Of a DNA stretch of 64,000 nucleotides, positions 19,004-26,920 are shown piece by piece. The first letter of the stretch is position 1. Each line of letters starts with the position of its first letter. The notes below the pieces were generated by a model that worked only from the letters and a program-made list of their open reading frames with translations, made no database searches and was not told the DNA's origin. The DNA comes from Desulforhopalus sp. (GTDB lineage: Bacteria; Desulfobacterota; Desulfobulbia; Desulfobulbales; Desulfocapsaceae). The position numbers and the translations under genes were made by a program. The DNA lies in assembly GCA_023231425.1 (NCBI GenBank), contig JALNVI010000001.1, forward strand, positions 25,214 through 89,213, in the 5' to 3' direction.

Positions 19004-19215
19004 CTTTCCACATGGATGCTTTTCAACAAACCGTGCAAAAAAGTTTTCAACATTTTAACCTGGGAGAACATTTTCTGGAAAAATATTTTCCTCTCTTTTT
19101 TTATCCCGCTTTTTCATTGAGTTAATGTCCTGTTACGGCAAAGAAAACGCTCTCGACACCTTCTGCACTCCCCTGCATTCCCCACATTTTTCAAGTTTTC
19201 CACAAGTTATCAACA
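19004..19215. other. Cluster of DnaA-box-like 9-mers
   Basis: Five 9-mers close to the E. coli DnaA-box consensus TTWTNCACA lie in 212 bp on the + strand: CTTTCCACA (19004), TTTTCAACA (19020), TTTTCAACA (19044), TTTTCCACA (19196, a full match) and TTATCAACA (19207). The last two are only two bases apart. The region between is AT-rich. It could be a DnaA-responsive control region or an origin-like stretch, but no dnaA, dnaN, gidA or parAB gene is near, so an origin is not supported by context. Confidence 0.3.
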
Positions 19216-19239
19216 TTCTTTCCACTTTAAAATCCACTG

Positions 19240-19268
19240 TTGACAAGCCCCACGTCTTTATATATCTT
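19240..19268 (+). promoter_or_regulatory. Sigma-70 type promoter
   Basis: TTGACA at 19240-19245, a 17-base spacer and TATCTT at 19263-19268; transcription would begin near 19275. Confidence 0.6.
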
Positions 19269-19274
19269 AGTAAG

Positions 19275-19393
19275 ATAACAGCGGAGAAAACGCAGCTCCG
19301 GTGTGAAAGCAGGAATTGTAGTTCTTTTCTTTTTTCCTTCTTCTTTTCTCTCCTTTGAAAGGGGCTCGTTCTTCGGAACGAGCCCCTTTTTTT
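19275..19393 (+). ncRNA. Candidate small RNA, or terminated leader
   Basis: A ~119 nt transcript is defined by the promoter just upstream and a strong intrinsic terminator at its end. It has no usable reading frame. The middle is strikingly pyrimidine-rich (TTCTTTTCTTTTTTCCTTCT and CTTTTCTCTCCTTTG), with CTCTCCTTT able to pair with Shine-Dalgarno sequences. No known RNA family was recognised. It could also be a leader whose terminator attenuates the Fe-S protein gene starting 155 bases further on. Confidence 0.45.
19358..19393 (+). terminator. Rho-independent terminator with TTCG loop
   Basis: GGGGCTCGTTC / GAACGAGCCCC form a perfect 11-bp stem (extended by A-T pairs) around a TTCG tetraloop, followed by seven T. 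No protein gene ends upstream on this strand within 3 kb. Confidence 0.88.
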
Positions 19394-19547
19394 GTATCAG
19401 AGAAGCCACTGCAAACAAACGTTTCACGTGTAACATATACAGGTTTTGAATCATCCTGCAATTTCTTGACTTACATCAATGCTTCCGCTGTGGAAAATGT
19501 TATTCCACCGAAGTACAGTGTATAAAAATCACTTTAACAGAGTCCCC

Positions 19548-20540
19548 ATGAAATTATCTCATCACCTGCCAGGGTCCATTACTCCCGTCCGTTTTCAGCG
19601 CACCATCCAGAGCATCTTTCTGCTCTACTCAATCTGGATCGGCTGGCGTTTCTACCAGTTCACCCTCTGGGCATCCGGACAGACTGATATCTACACCCCG
19701 CGCCCGGACTCGGTGGAAGCCTTCCTGCCAATCTCCGCGCTGATAAGTCTGCGCGACCTGATTCAAACCCACCACTGGGATGTAATCCATCCCGCCGGGC
19801 TCTCTTTTTTTCTCATCGCCATCACCATTTCATTTTTCTTCCGCAAGGCCTTCTGCGGGTATATCTGCCCGGTGGGGCTGATCTCCGGCTGGCTCAACTG
19901 GATTGGCAGTAAGCTTCACCTGAGCAAAGTTCCGCCCCGCTGGATTGATTATCTGCTGCAGCTTGTAAAATACAGTATCCTCGCCTTCTTTATATGGATT
20001 GTGGTTTTCAGGATGAGCCTGGCCAACATTCACAGCTTAATGCGCTCCCCTTTCAATCTTGTGGCAGACGGCAAAATGCTCCAGTTCTTCCTGCACCCCT
20101 CCACCACCACCCTGCTTGTCCTCGTCGGCCTCTTCGTGCTCGGGATCGGACTGCGCAGCTTCTGGTGCCGCTATCTCTGTCCCTACGGTGCCCTGCTGGG
20201 CCTCTTCAGCAAGTTCAGCCCGGTATATATCAACCGCGAAGAGAAACAGTGTATTCACTGCGGCAAGTGCCGTCTGGCATGCCCGGCGGGAATTGACGTA
20301 GATGTGCGCGAGAAGATGATCTCAACCGAATGCCTCGGCTGCATGCGTTGCCGCGCAGTCTGTCCGCAGGAGGAGTGCCTCACCGTACGCCTCGGAGACA
20401 GCCCCATCCGCTGGTGGTATCTCGGTGCCGGGGCAGTTATTATGTTTATGCTCCTCTGGCTCATCGCCTTCGCTCTCGGCGGCTGGGAATCAACCCTGCC
20501 CAAAGATATGTTCCGCATCTTTTACCAGAAAATAATGTAA
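19548..20540 (+). CDS. Polytopic 4Fe-4S membrane protein, NapH/YccM-like
   Basis: A 330 aa inner-membrane iron-sulfur protein of the NapH/CcoG/YccM group, which handles electrons between the quinone pool and periplasmic or cytoplasmic redox enzymes. It has about five membrane segments, two CxxxCP motifs in loops (FCGYICPVGL and WCRYLCPYGALLG), and a C-terminal double ferredoxin segment, CIHCGKCRLACP and CLGCMRCRAVCP, followed by a last membrane helix. The start at 19548 (MKLSHH) is chosen for homology; the frame is open back to 19479 and the ribosome binding site is weak. The gene is monocistronic, so its partner is unknown. Confidence 0.85.
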   Translation: MKLSHHLPGSITPVRFQRTIQSIFLLYSIWIGWRFYQFTLWASGQTDIYTPRPDSVEAFLPISALISLRDLIQTHHWDVIHPAGLSFFLIAITISFFFRKAFCGYICPVGLISGWLNWIGSKLHLSKVPPRWIDYLLQLVKYSILAFFIWIVVFRMSLANIHSLMRSPFNLVADGKMLQFFLHPSTTTLLVLVGLFVLGIGLRSFWCRYLCPYGALLGLFSKFSPVYINREEKQCIHCGKCRLACPAGIDVDVREKMISTECLGCMRCRAVCPQEECLTVRLGDSPIRWWYLGAGAVIMFMLLWLIAFALGGWESTLPKDMFRIFYQKIM

Positions 20541-20689
20541 CGTATTTTCAGATGGTTGCATTCCTCGACTGTAACTTCTCAAAAACCGTGGAACACACAA
20601 ATTAAAACAGGAAGGACGGAAGATGGGAGCCAGGAGAAAGGGCAAAAACGGAGGAGCGGCGATTTCAATTCCGCAGATCTTTCAGCGTT

Positions 20690-21805
20690 TCACACCAGTT
20701 CAGCCATCACGATATTGGCAAGGGGGTATCCGGCCGGACTGAGCTTGAGATGGGTCGGGGTAATTTCGATAAGACCCTGCTCCATCAGCTTCTGCAGGAC
20801 CCCGCCATAATACTGACGCGGCTCAAAATGGAAACGGCGCTGAAGTTCTAACAACTCCACCCCTTCCATCATGCGCAGTCCCATAATCACCGTCTCACGA
20901 AAGGAAGCCTCGAGGTCGAGGCTCTCCCGCTCCACCACTGCATCCTTCCCCGCTGTAATTTTCTCGATATAGCGCCGCGGATTCTCCTCGCGCCGTTCCC
21001 GGCACCCCTGCAAATAACTCACCGCCGCCGCCCCTGCAGCAAACCAGCACTCATTGCGCCAGTAACGGATATTGTGCCGGCAGCGGTATCCCGGAAGGGC
21101 ATAGTTGGAGGTCTCGTAGTGTTCAAAACCAGCTTCTGCCGTCACTCTGTTGACAAGGTAATCCATACGAAGAATCTCCTCCTCACCTGGCAGGGTCAGT
21201 TGTCCCTGCTCAAGGGCTGTGAACAGCGGAGTTCCCTCCTCCGGGGTGAGCTGATAGAGAGAAATATGCCGGGGATAAAGTTCAAGGGCACAGCGAAGAG
21301 AGAAACCGAAGGCCTGCGCATCCTGGTCAGGAAGACCATACATCAGATCAAGGCTGAGATTATCGAAACCCGCGTCCCGGGCCATTCTAATGGCCTCGCG
21401 GGCCTCCTCCGCATTATGGATACGGCCCAGGGCACGCAGCTCGTCGTTGTCAAAGGACTGTACGCCGAAGGAAATACGGTTGACTCCCGCCATTCGCAGA
21501 CGCCGCAGGGATTCAAAAGAGACGGTACCGGGGTTAGCCTCCATGGAAACCTCTGCCCCTTCAGCAAAGGAAAAGTGCTGCGTGATAAAATCAAGCAGTT
21601 CACAGAGAAGATCTGCCGGGAGCGAAGTGGGAGTCCCACCGCCGAAAAAGAGCGTGGAGAGTTGCCTGCGGGGCAGGCGGCTCAGCTCCTCCAGCAGGGC
21701 TGTGCAGTAGGGACGGTACAGCTCACGCGCCCCGGCCACCGAAGCAAAGGCGCAGTAGCCGCACTTCTTTTCACAGAAAGGGATATGGATATAGAGCATG
21801 GTCAC
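20690..21805 (-). CDS. hemW: Radical SAM protein HemW (HemN-like)
   Basis: A 371 aa radical SAM protein. The cluster motif is CEKKCGYC (residues 11-18) followed by Ala-Phe, so the extra Cys of true HemN coproporphyrinogen dehydrogenases (CxxxCxxCxC) is missing; this places it with HemW, the heme-binding chaperone-type homologue. GGGTPTSL (SAM-binding GGE-like strand) and the HemN_C domain at the C-terminus are present. The first codon is GTG at 21805, overlapping the radC stop (GTGA); ATG at 21799 is an alternative. It forms a two-gene unit with radC. Confidence 0.9.
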   Translation of the reverse strand: MTMLYIHIPFCEKKCGYCAFASVAGARELYRPYCTALLEELSRLPRRQLSTLFFGGGTPTSLPADLLCELLDFITQHFSFAEGAEVSMEANPGTVSFESLRRLRMAGVNRISFGVQSFDNDELRALGRIHNAEEAREAIRMARDAGFDNLSLDLMYGLPDQDAQAFGFSLRCALELYPRHISLYQLTPEEGTPLFTALEQGQLTLPGEEEILRMDYLVNRVTAEAGFEHYETSNYALPGYRCRHNIRYWRNECWFAAGAAAVSYLQGCRERREENPRRYIEKITAGKDAVVERESLDLEASFRETVIMGLRMMEGVELLELQRRFHFEPRQYYGGVLQKLMEQGLIEITPTHLKLSPAGYPLANIVMAELV

Positions 21806-22539
21806 CCGTCGGAAAACTGATCCATGACAGCACTGGAGCTGGCCTGCACCTTCTGCATCAGTCCATTGTCGGCAAAACTGTAACTGCCGTCACCGATGAT
21901 GATGTGGTCGAGCAGCTGCAGCTCCATACAGGAACAGAGAAAGTGCATCGTTTTTGTCAGCTTGATATCCTGCGTTGAAGGCTGCAGGGAACCGGAGGGA
22001 TGGTTGTGGGCAAGAATGATGGCAGCCGCGTGACGGTCCAGCGCCAGTTTAATCACCTCACGGGGGTAAACGGCGTTGCGGTTGAGAGTCCCCTCTCCCA
22101 TGGTCTCGGCATCGATGATGGCGTGGGCGGTATCGAGAAAAATAACCTTGAAGACCTCCCGTTTGAGACCACGCATCTCGTGAGAGAGATAGTCGATGAC
22201 GGCGGCGGAGCTCTGCAGATACTTCCGGCCGAGCACCCGGTCCTTGAGGTAGTGGGAGGCAACAGCGTGAATGAAACGCAGGGCGAAACTGTTCTTCGGT
22301 CCCACCCCCTTCACCTTCTCCAAAACCGATGAGGGTGCATCAAGCACGGAGGAGAAGCCGCCCAGCTCTTTCAACAGCTCCCGGGCAGGCTCCTTGCAAT
22401 CACTGCGCGGGGTACCGAAGGTGAGCAGCAGCTCCAGCACCTCTGCATCGGTGAACCCCTCCAGACCGTTTTCAAGGAAACGATCCCGCAACCGGCCGCG
22501 ATGTCCTTTGCCCTTGTTTTGCCAATCAGTTTTTTCCAT
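21802..22539 (-). CDS. radC: RadC/YsxA family protein (JAB/MPN domain)
   Basis: A 245 aa protein with an N-terminal helix-hairpin-helix-like part (LLKELGGFSSVLDAPSS, KVKGVGPKNSFAL) and a C-terminal JAB/MPN metalloprotein domain with the full metal motif HNHPSG....STQD (AIILAHNHPSGSLQPSTQD). The historic name 'DNA repair protein RadC' is not well founded; the biochemical role is unknown. It overlaps hemW by four bases. Upstream, an inverted-end element copy fills the space to gatB. Confidence 0.92.
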   Translation of the reverse strand: MEKTDWQNKGKGHRGRLRDRFLENGLEGFTDAEVLELLLTFGTPRSDCKEPARELLKELGGFSSVLDAPSSVLEKVKGVGPKNSFALRFIHAVASHYLKDRVLGRKYLQSSAAVIDYLSHEMRGLKREVFKVIFLDTAHAIIDAETMGEGTLNRNAVYPREVIKLALDRHAAAIILAHNHPSGSLQPSTQDIKLTKTMHFLCSCMELQLLDHIIIGDGSYSFADNGLMQKVQASSSAVMDQFSDG

Positions 22540-22575
22540 GGTTTCACGTCAGAAAGGCAGCCATACTGTTTTTAT

Positions 22576-22724
22576 GGAAACCTTGAAACAGCTTGTATTT
22601 CGTTCATCTTCGAGGCGCAGAAGGAAATTTGCCGCAGGTGTAACCTTGATATCGAAGTATAGCACTTACTTCTGAGGATAAATTTTGACTGTACCAGGAA
22701 GATGGGCGATTATTCAAGGCCCCC
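22576..22724 (-). repeat. Inverted-end ~180 bp element, near-full copy
   Basis: Reads, in reverse orientation, GGAAACCTTGAAACAGCTTG ... CTTCGAGGCGCAGAAGG ... TGAGGATAAATTTTGACTGT ... GATTATTCAAGGCCCCC. Its outer ends CCTTGAA / TTCAAGG are inverted repeats. It fills the gap between radC and gatB. Confidence 0.7.
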
Positions 22725-22734
22725 TTATGCTTTT

Positions 22735-24162
22735 TCACCCTTTATTAATAACCTTCGCAAACAGCTCATTGGCCATCTTCGGGTTCGCTTTTCCTTTTGT
22801 CTCCTTCATCAGCTGGCCGACAAAGTATCCCATCATCTTTGCCTTGCCACTCCGGAACTCCTCGGCCTGTTCGGGGTTGGCAGCGACGATCTTCTCGATA
22901 ACAGCCTGCAGTTCCCCCGCATCAGAGTTCTGCTCCAGGCCCTTCTCCTTGACGATGGTGACGGCATCCTTCCCGCTCTCCATCATTTCCACGAAGACAC
23001 TCTTGGCAATCTTGCCGCTGATGGTGTTCTTCTCAATCATCGCCAGCAGTTCGGCAAGACCGCCCGGGCTCACCCTGCAGCTTTCAATATCCTCACTGCC
23101 GAGTTCGCGGGAGAGTTCGGACATGATCCAGTTGGCCGCCCTTTTCGCCTGCGCTCCGCCTTTCACCACTGCCTCAAAATAATCCGCCACAGGACGGTCG
23201 CCAGTAAGCCAGCCAGCATCATATTCAGACAACTCATACTCACTCATGAAACGGGCTTTCCTGGCATCCGGCAGCTCGGGAAGACCGGCACGGACCTCCT
23301 CAATCCATTCATCACTAATCTCCACAGGCACAAGATCCGGACAGGGAAAATAACGATAATCGTGGGCATCTTCCTTACCGCGCATCGATGCGGAGACCTG
23401 CTTGTCCGGGTCCCACAGCAGGGTTTCCTGGACGATCTTCCCGCCGTCGAGCAACAGGTCGCGCTGACGCCGCTGCTCATACTCCAGCGCCGCCTCAACG
23501 TGGCGAAAGGAGTTCATATTTTTCAACTCGGTGCGAGTTCCCAGCTCCTTCTGTCCCACCGGTCGCAGGGAGATGTTCGCGTCGCAGCGAAACGATCCCT
23601 CCTGCATGTTGCCGTCGCAGATGTTAAGATAGCGGACAATGGCGTGCAGCTTCTTGAGATAGGCCACTGCCTCCTGCGGACTGCGCATATCCGGTTCAGA
23701 AACAATTTCAAGGAGCGGCGTACCTGTACGGTTAAGATCCACATGGCTGACCGGCTCAACGGAATCGTGCACAAGCTTGCCTGCATCCTCTTCCATGTGG
23801 GCACGGGTGATACCAATACGCCTGATCTCACCATCCACCTCAATATCGAGAAAACCTTTGCCGACAATCGGCTTGTCGAACTGTGAGGTTTGATACCCCT
23901 TGGGCAGGTCCGGGTAGAAGTAATTCTTCCGGGCAAACTGGTTGAACTGGTTGATTTTCGACCCGGTGGCAAGCCCGAAACGAATTGCGAACTCCACCAC
24001 CTTCCTGTTCAGCACCGGCAGCACGCCCGGCATGCCGAGGCAGATCGGACAGGTGTGGGTGTTGGGGGCAGCGCCGAATTCGTTGGAACAGCCGCAGAAA
24101 ATTTTCGTTTTGGTTTTCAGCTGGGCGTGGATTTCCAGACCAATGACAGTTTCAAATTCCAT
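22735..24162 (-). CDS. gatB: Aspartyl/glutamyl-tRNA amidotransferase subunit B
   Basis: Subunit B of the GatCAB complex, which converts Glu-tRNA(Gln) and/or Asp-tRNA(Asn) to the amidated forms; it implies that this organism lacks GlnRS or AsnRS. At 475 aa the length is normal. Signature words are [24 protein letters not shown] (zinc Cys pair), [12 protein letters not shown] (second Cys pair), HMEEDAGKL and [19 protein letters not shown], with the GatB/Yqey helical tail at the C-terminus ([15 protein letters not shown]). GAGAGGAGAAGGAA precedes the ATG. gatA and gatC are not in the window. Confidence 0.97.
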   Translation of the reverse strand: MEFETVIGLEIHAQLKTKTKIFCGCSNEFGAAPNTHTCPICLGMPGVLPVLNRKVVEFAIRFGLATGSKINQFNQFARKNYFYPDLPKGYQTSQFDKPIVGKGFLDIEVDGEIRRIGITRAHMEEDAGKLVHDSVEPVSHVDLNRTGTPLLEIVSEPDMRSPQEAVAYLKKLHAIVRYLNICDGNMQEGSFRCDANISLRPVGQKELGTRTELKNMNSFRHVEAALEYEQRRQRDLLLDGGKIVQETLLWDPDKQVSASMRGKEDAHDYRYFPCPDLVPVEISDEWIEEVRAGLPELPDARKARFMSEYELSEYDAGWLTGDRPVADYFEAVVKGGAQAKRAANWIMSELSRELGSEDIESCRVSPGGLAELLAMIEKNTISGKIAKSVFVEMMESGKDAVTIVKEKGLEQNSDAGELQAVIEKIVAANPEQAEEFRSGKAKMMGYFVGQLMKETKGKANPKMANELFAKVINKG

Positions 24163-24235
24163 TTCCTTCTCCTCTCTTCAAACTCTTCCGCGGCTTTATT
24201 TCTCAATTACAGTGGTTCTAACTTCAAGGTTCCCT

Positions 24236-24790
24236 TCAGTCAAACGTAACCACCTCGGCGTTTTTCTCCACCCACTCCCTTATCTTAATCAATTCATCCC
24301 GCCATTCATCACCAAGGCGAATATCAAGGAACATACGGAAGCACTGATTGACCGTTTTCGTCAACTCTTCAAGAAGGAAGATCCTCTCCAGCACCATCCC
24401 TTCCACCTCTTCGGGATTGCTGCCGTCAACCTCGGTCCCTTCAGTCCTCGGCAGGGCGACACTGCGATACTCCATCAAAGAACCGGAGAGGGTGACGGAA
24501 AATTCGTAGTCGTTAAAACCAAAGGAAAGACGTGCGCTCTCCAGCTTTTTTCCCATGGCCAGACCAGTACGGGCTTCGCGCAGCTCCGACTGCTGTCCGG
24601 AACAGGTAATCCTCTCCAGCGACTCCCCCTCCCCCGATTCCAGAGACATGTGTTTTTCAAAAACGACACTGATATCGCCACGATCCGGCAGGGCGATAGA
24701 GCCGCCACGCTCGTCACTCTTGAACCAGAGCCAGGTAAGAAACTCTTGTCCAAGCCATCGTTTTTCTGCTATTAAATCAACTAAATCCAT
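24236..24790 (-). CDS. Uncharacterised protein resembling the C-terminal half of RdgC
   Basis: A 184 aa soluble acidic protein with no clear motif. By eye, residues ~75-115 (ARTGLAMGKKLESARLSFGF ... SLMEYRSVALP) follow the RdgC C-terminal strand pattern 'I..GK.V.KLAL.W...I.F....SLKR.KF', and residues ~133-155 (ERIFLLEELTKTVNQCFRMF) follow 'DFILMTGELAALIQNLIEAL' of E. coli RdgC. The gene upstream, 36 bp away on the same strand, resembles the RdgC N-terminal half. I infer that the two genes together encode an RdgC-like DNA-binding protein in two parts. This is a visual alignment from memory, not a search. Confidence 0.5.
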   Translation of the reverse strand: MDLVDLIAEKRWLGQEFLTWLWFKSDERGGSIALPDRGDISVVFEKHMSLESGEGESLERITCSGQQSELREARTGLAMGKKLESARLSFGFNDYEFSVTLSGSLMEYRSVALPRTEGTEVDGSNPEEVEGMVLERIFLLEELTKTVNQCFRMFLDIRLGDEWRDELIKIREWVEKNAEVVTFD

Positions 24791-24826
24791 TATTTTTCTC
24801 TCTTATCAGCTGCTGTCGGTTCCGAC

Positions 24827-25432
24827 TCACACAAAAAGATCCGGTGAGGCGTTCTCAAGTTTGATAATCTGCGCCTCGTCGAGCAGCGCCTCCGCTGTAG
24901 AATAGGGGATCTGCTGTTTGACCAGCAGGCCAAAGGTCTCCCGAAAGTGATCTTCGAGCAGAGCCTGAGCCTTTTTGTTGGTGGAGAAAAAAAGGACCAC
25001 ACCCTCAGTCAGGTTCCACGCCAGTTCATAGACGGCTGGAATCGGGATTGCCTTGCGCACCAGCTCTGAGCGCACCCGCTCCTTTATTTCCACTCTGGTT
25101 GAGCGGGAGAGTTTGGGCAACTGCTTCTCGAGACGCACCCGCTCCTCTTCTTTGATAATGCATTTCTTGAGGATCGCTGCAGAGACCTTGCGCTCATCCA
25201 TGCGCAGGCTGAGAGTGATGTAATCTCCCGCCACCCAGGAGCTATTCTTAAACTGTGAATCAAACATATTCTGTACCGACACCCAGCCGAGGGAATACTC
25301 CTCATAATTGTCGTCAATATCCTCAAAACTATAGGTAATTATCCTGTCCAGCAGATACTCCAGTGAACTATCGGGAAGCTCCCCCTCCACTGAAAAGCGG
25401 ACGAAACTTGCTGACCCTTTGAGCAAACCCAT
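24827..25432 (-). CDS. RdgC-like protein, N-terminal half
   Basis: A 201 aa protein similar to the first two thirds of RdgC, the ring-shaped nonspecific DNA-binding protein that restrains RecA. The matching parts are LGWVSVQNMFDSQF, the strand DYITLSLRMDERKVSAAILK and the basic helical stretch LEKQLPKLSRSTRVEIKERV, then AIPIPAVYELAWNLTEGVVL (RdgC: 'A.SR...M.W.D...GL..VD') and KKAQALLEDHFRETFG. RdgC is usually ~300 aa in one chain; here it stops at residue 201 and the next gene carries what looks like the rest. AGGAG lies upstream of the ATG. Confidence 0.65.
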   Translation of the reverse strand: MGLLKGSASFVRFSVEGELPDSSLEYLLDRIITYSFEDIDDNYEEYSLGWVSVQNMFDSQFKNSSWVAGDYITLSLRMDERKVSAAILKKCIIKEEERVRLEKQLPKLSRSTRVEIKERVRSELVRKAIPIPAVYELAWNLTEGVVLFFSTNKKAQALLEDHFRETFGLLVKQQIPYSTAEALLDEAQIIKLENASPDLFV

Positions 25433-25575
25433 ACCTCAACTCCTGTGGAAAATATGAAAATACTGCAGCAGGCCGAAGCCCTTAATTTGAAGGTCTTTTT
25501 ATATCACTCTTTGCCCTGATGGTAAAGAATTTCAGAGGAAGATGAGAACCGCCACCCCTCTCATTCCCCCCGAAA

Positions 25576-26691
25576 TCAGACTTTTTTCAACTCATATTGA
25601 CGACTGCCGAGACCAATCTCCTCGCCGTAACAGAGCTGAATCTCTCCGCGGGTGTAACCCCAGCGGGCGGTGAATTTATCGAAATCCTTTTCTTTTCCAG
25701 CCGCTTTCACCATTTCATGATTGAGACAGGTCGCCTGTGAAACAAGGTCGAAACACGCCTGGTCCAGCGCCACCGGATCGGTGGAGGCAAGAATGCCGAT
25801 GTCACTGACCATCGACTGATCACTCCAGCCGACGCAATCGCAGTCCGGAGTGACATTCATGACAAAGTTCAGAAATACAACCTTTCCTGGCTTCTCCTTT
25901 ACAGCGCCCCAGGCATATTCGGTCAGCCGCTCCATGAAGGCGGGAATCTCCGTCGTCCAGTTGATGGAAAGTGCTTTCGGATCGGCACGACAGACAGTGA
26001 TACACTCAAAACAGCCGACGCACTTTTCCCCGTCCACAGTAATGTTTTTCTGTTCATCGCTGCTCAGCGCTCCCTGCGGGCAGGCGGAAATACACTCCAG
26101 ACAATGAACACAGTCATCGCCTTTCCACTGTACCTTTGTACCGTGCTGTTCCTGCTTGCCGGCAGGTGAGGCGCAGCCCATGGCGAGGTTCTTGATCGCC
26201 CCGCCAAAACCCGCCATCTCGTGCCCTTTAAAGTGGGAGAGCACCACCATGGACGGAGCCTGGGCGATGGCCGAGGCGATGCGGGCCTCTTTGAAATGTT
26301 TGCAGTTGATCTTCACACGAACATCACTCTCCCCGTTGAGACCATCAGCTATAATCACCGGCGCATCAACAACATAAGGGGTAAAGCCGTGGATGTATGC
26401 TGTGTGCAGATGATCCACCGCACAATGACGCTGACCGTTGTAGAGGGTGCAGGTGTCAGTAAGGAAAGGTTTGCCACCGGCGGCCTTGATTTTATCCACC
26501 ACCCTGCGCACCAGTACAGGGCTGAGATGTGTATCGTTTCCCATCTCCCCAAAGTGCAGCTTGACGGCGACCTGTTCCCCTTCTGCTACCACCCCGCCGA
26601 CACCGACGGCGTCGCAAAGTTTGTCAATTTTACTTAATTTGTTTCCCCGGGCGTTACGGGTACCGGCTTTGGCGAAATAGACGATGCTCAT
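25576..26691 (-). CDS. DUF362 domain protein with two 4Fe-4S clusters
   Basis: A 371 aa cytoplasmic protein. DUF362 covers most of the chain (KLHFGEMGNDTHLSPVLVRR, FLTDTCTLYNGQRH, LSHFKGHEMAGFGGAIKNLA), with a bacterial ferredoxin domain inserted at about residues 185-250: CVHCLECISACP and CVGCFECITVC, eight Cys for two [4Fe-4S] clusters. Such proteins are common in anaerobes; their reaction is unknown. I start it at 26691 (MSIVYF), with AGAGG upstream; the 22 further residues open upstream come from an adjoining repeat element and should not be translated. Confidence 0.88.
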   Translation of the reverse strand: MSIVYFAKAGTRNARGNKLSKIDKLCDAVGVGGVVAEGEQVAVKLHFGEMGNDTHLSPVLVRRVVDKIKAAGGKPFLTDTCTLYNGQRHCAVDHLHTAYIHGFTPYVVDAPVIIADGLNGESDVRVKINCKHFKEARIASAIAQAPSMVVLSHFKGHEMAGFGGAIKNLAMGCASPAGKQEQHGTKVQWKGDDCVHCLECISACPQGALSSDEQKNITVDGEKCVGCFECITVCRADPKALSINWTTEIPAFMERLTEYAWGAVKEKPGKVVFLNFVMNVTPDCDCVGWSDQSMVSDIGILASTDPVALDQACFDLVSQATCLNHEMVKAAGKEKDFDKFTARWGYTRGEIQLCYGEEIGLGSRQYELKKV

Positions 26692-26725
26692 TATATTAAC
26701 CTCTTGTGATGATCTGTTGATTTCC

Positions 26726-26877
26726 GGGGACCTTGAAGAACCCTGCATTTCGTGCATATTCGAGGCACAGGAGGAAATTTACCACAGGCATATATTTGAT
26801 ATCTCGACGTCTCGTTCCTCGCTTTGTCAAAGGATAAATTTTTGACTGTAACGAAAAAGATGAACGATTCTTCGATG
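26726..26877 (-). repeat. Inverted-end element, near-full degenerate copy
   Basis: Reverse orientation: GGGGACCTTGAAGAACCCTG ... GATATCTCGACGTCTCGTTC ... AGGATAAATTTTTGACTGTA ... GATTCTTCGATG. The internal CGAGACGTCGAG palindrome, seen also at 55763-55942 and 62065-62244, is kept here; the right end is degenerate. Confidence 0.65.
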
Positions 26878-26920
26878 TTTTCTTCTCTAAAATGTTACTC
26901 AATCTGCTGAAAAAACGAAA

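Noticed and set aside
18829..19547. Replication origin
   Set aside because: DnaA-box-like words are present but no origin-associated gene is in the window; reported only as a low-confidence site cluster.
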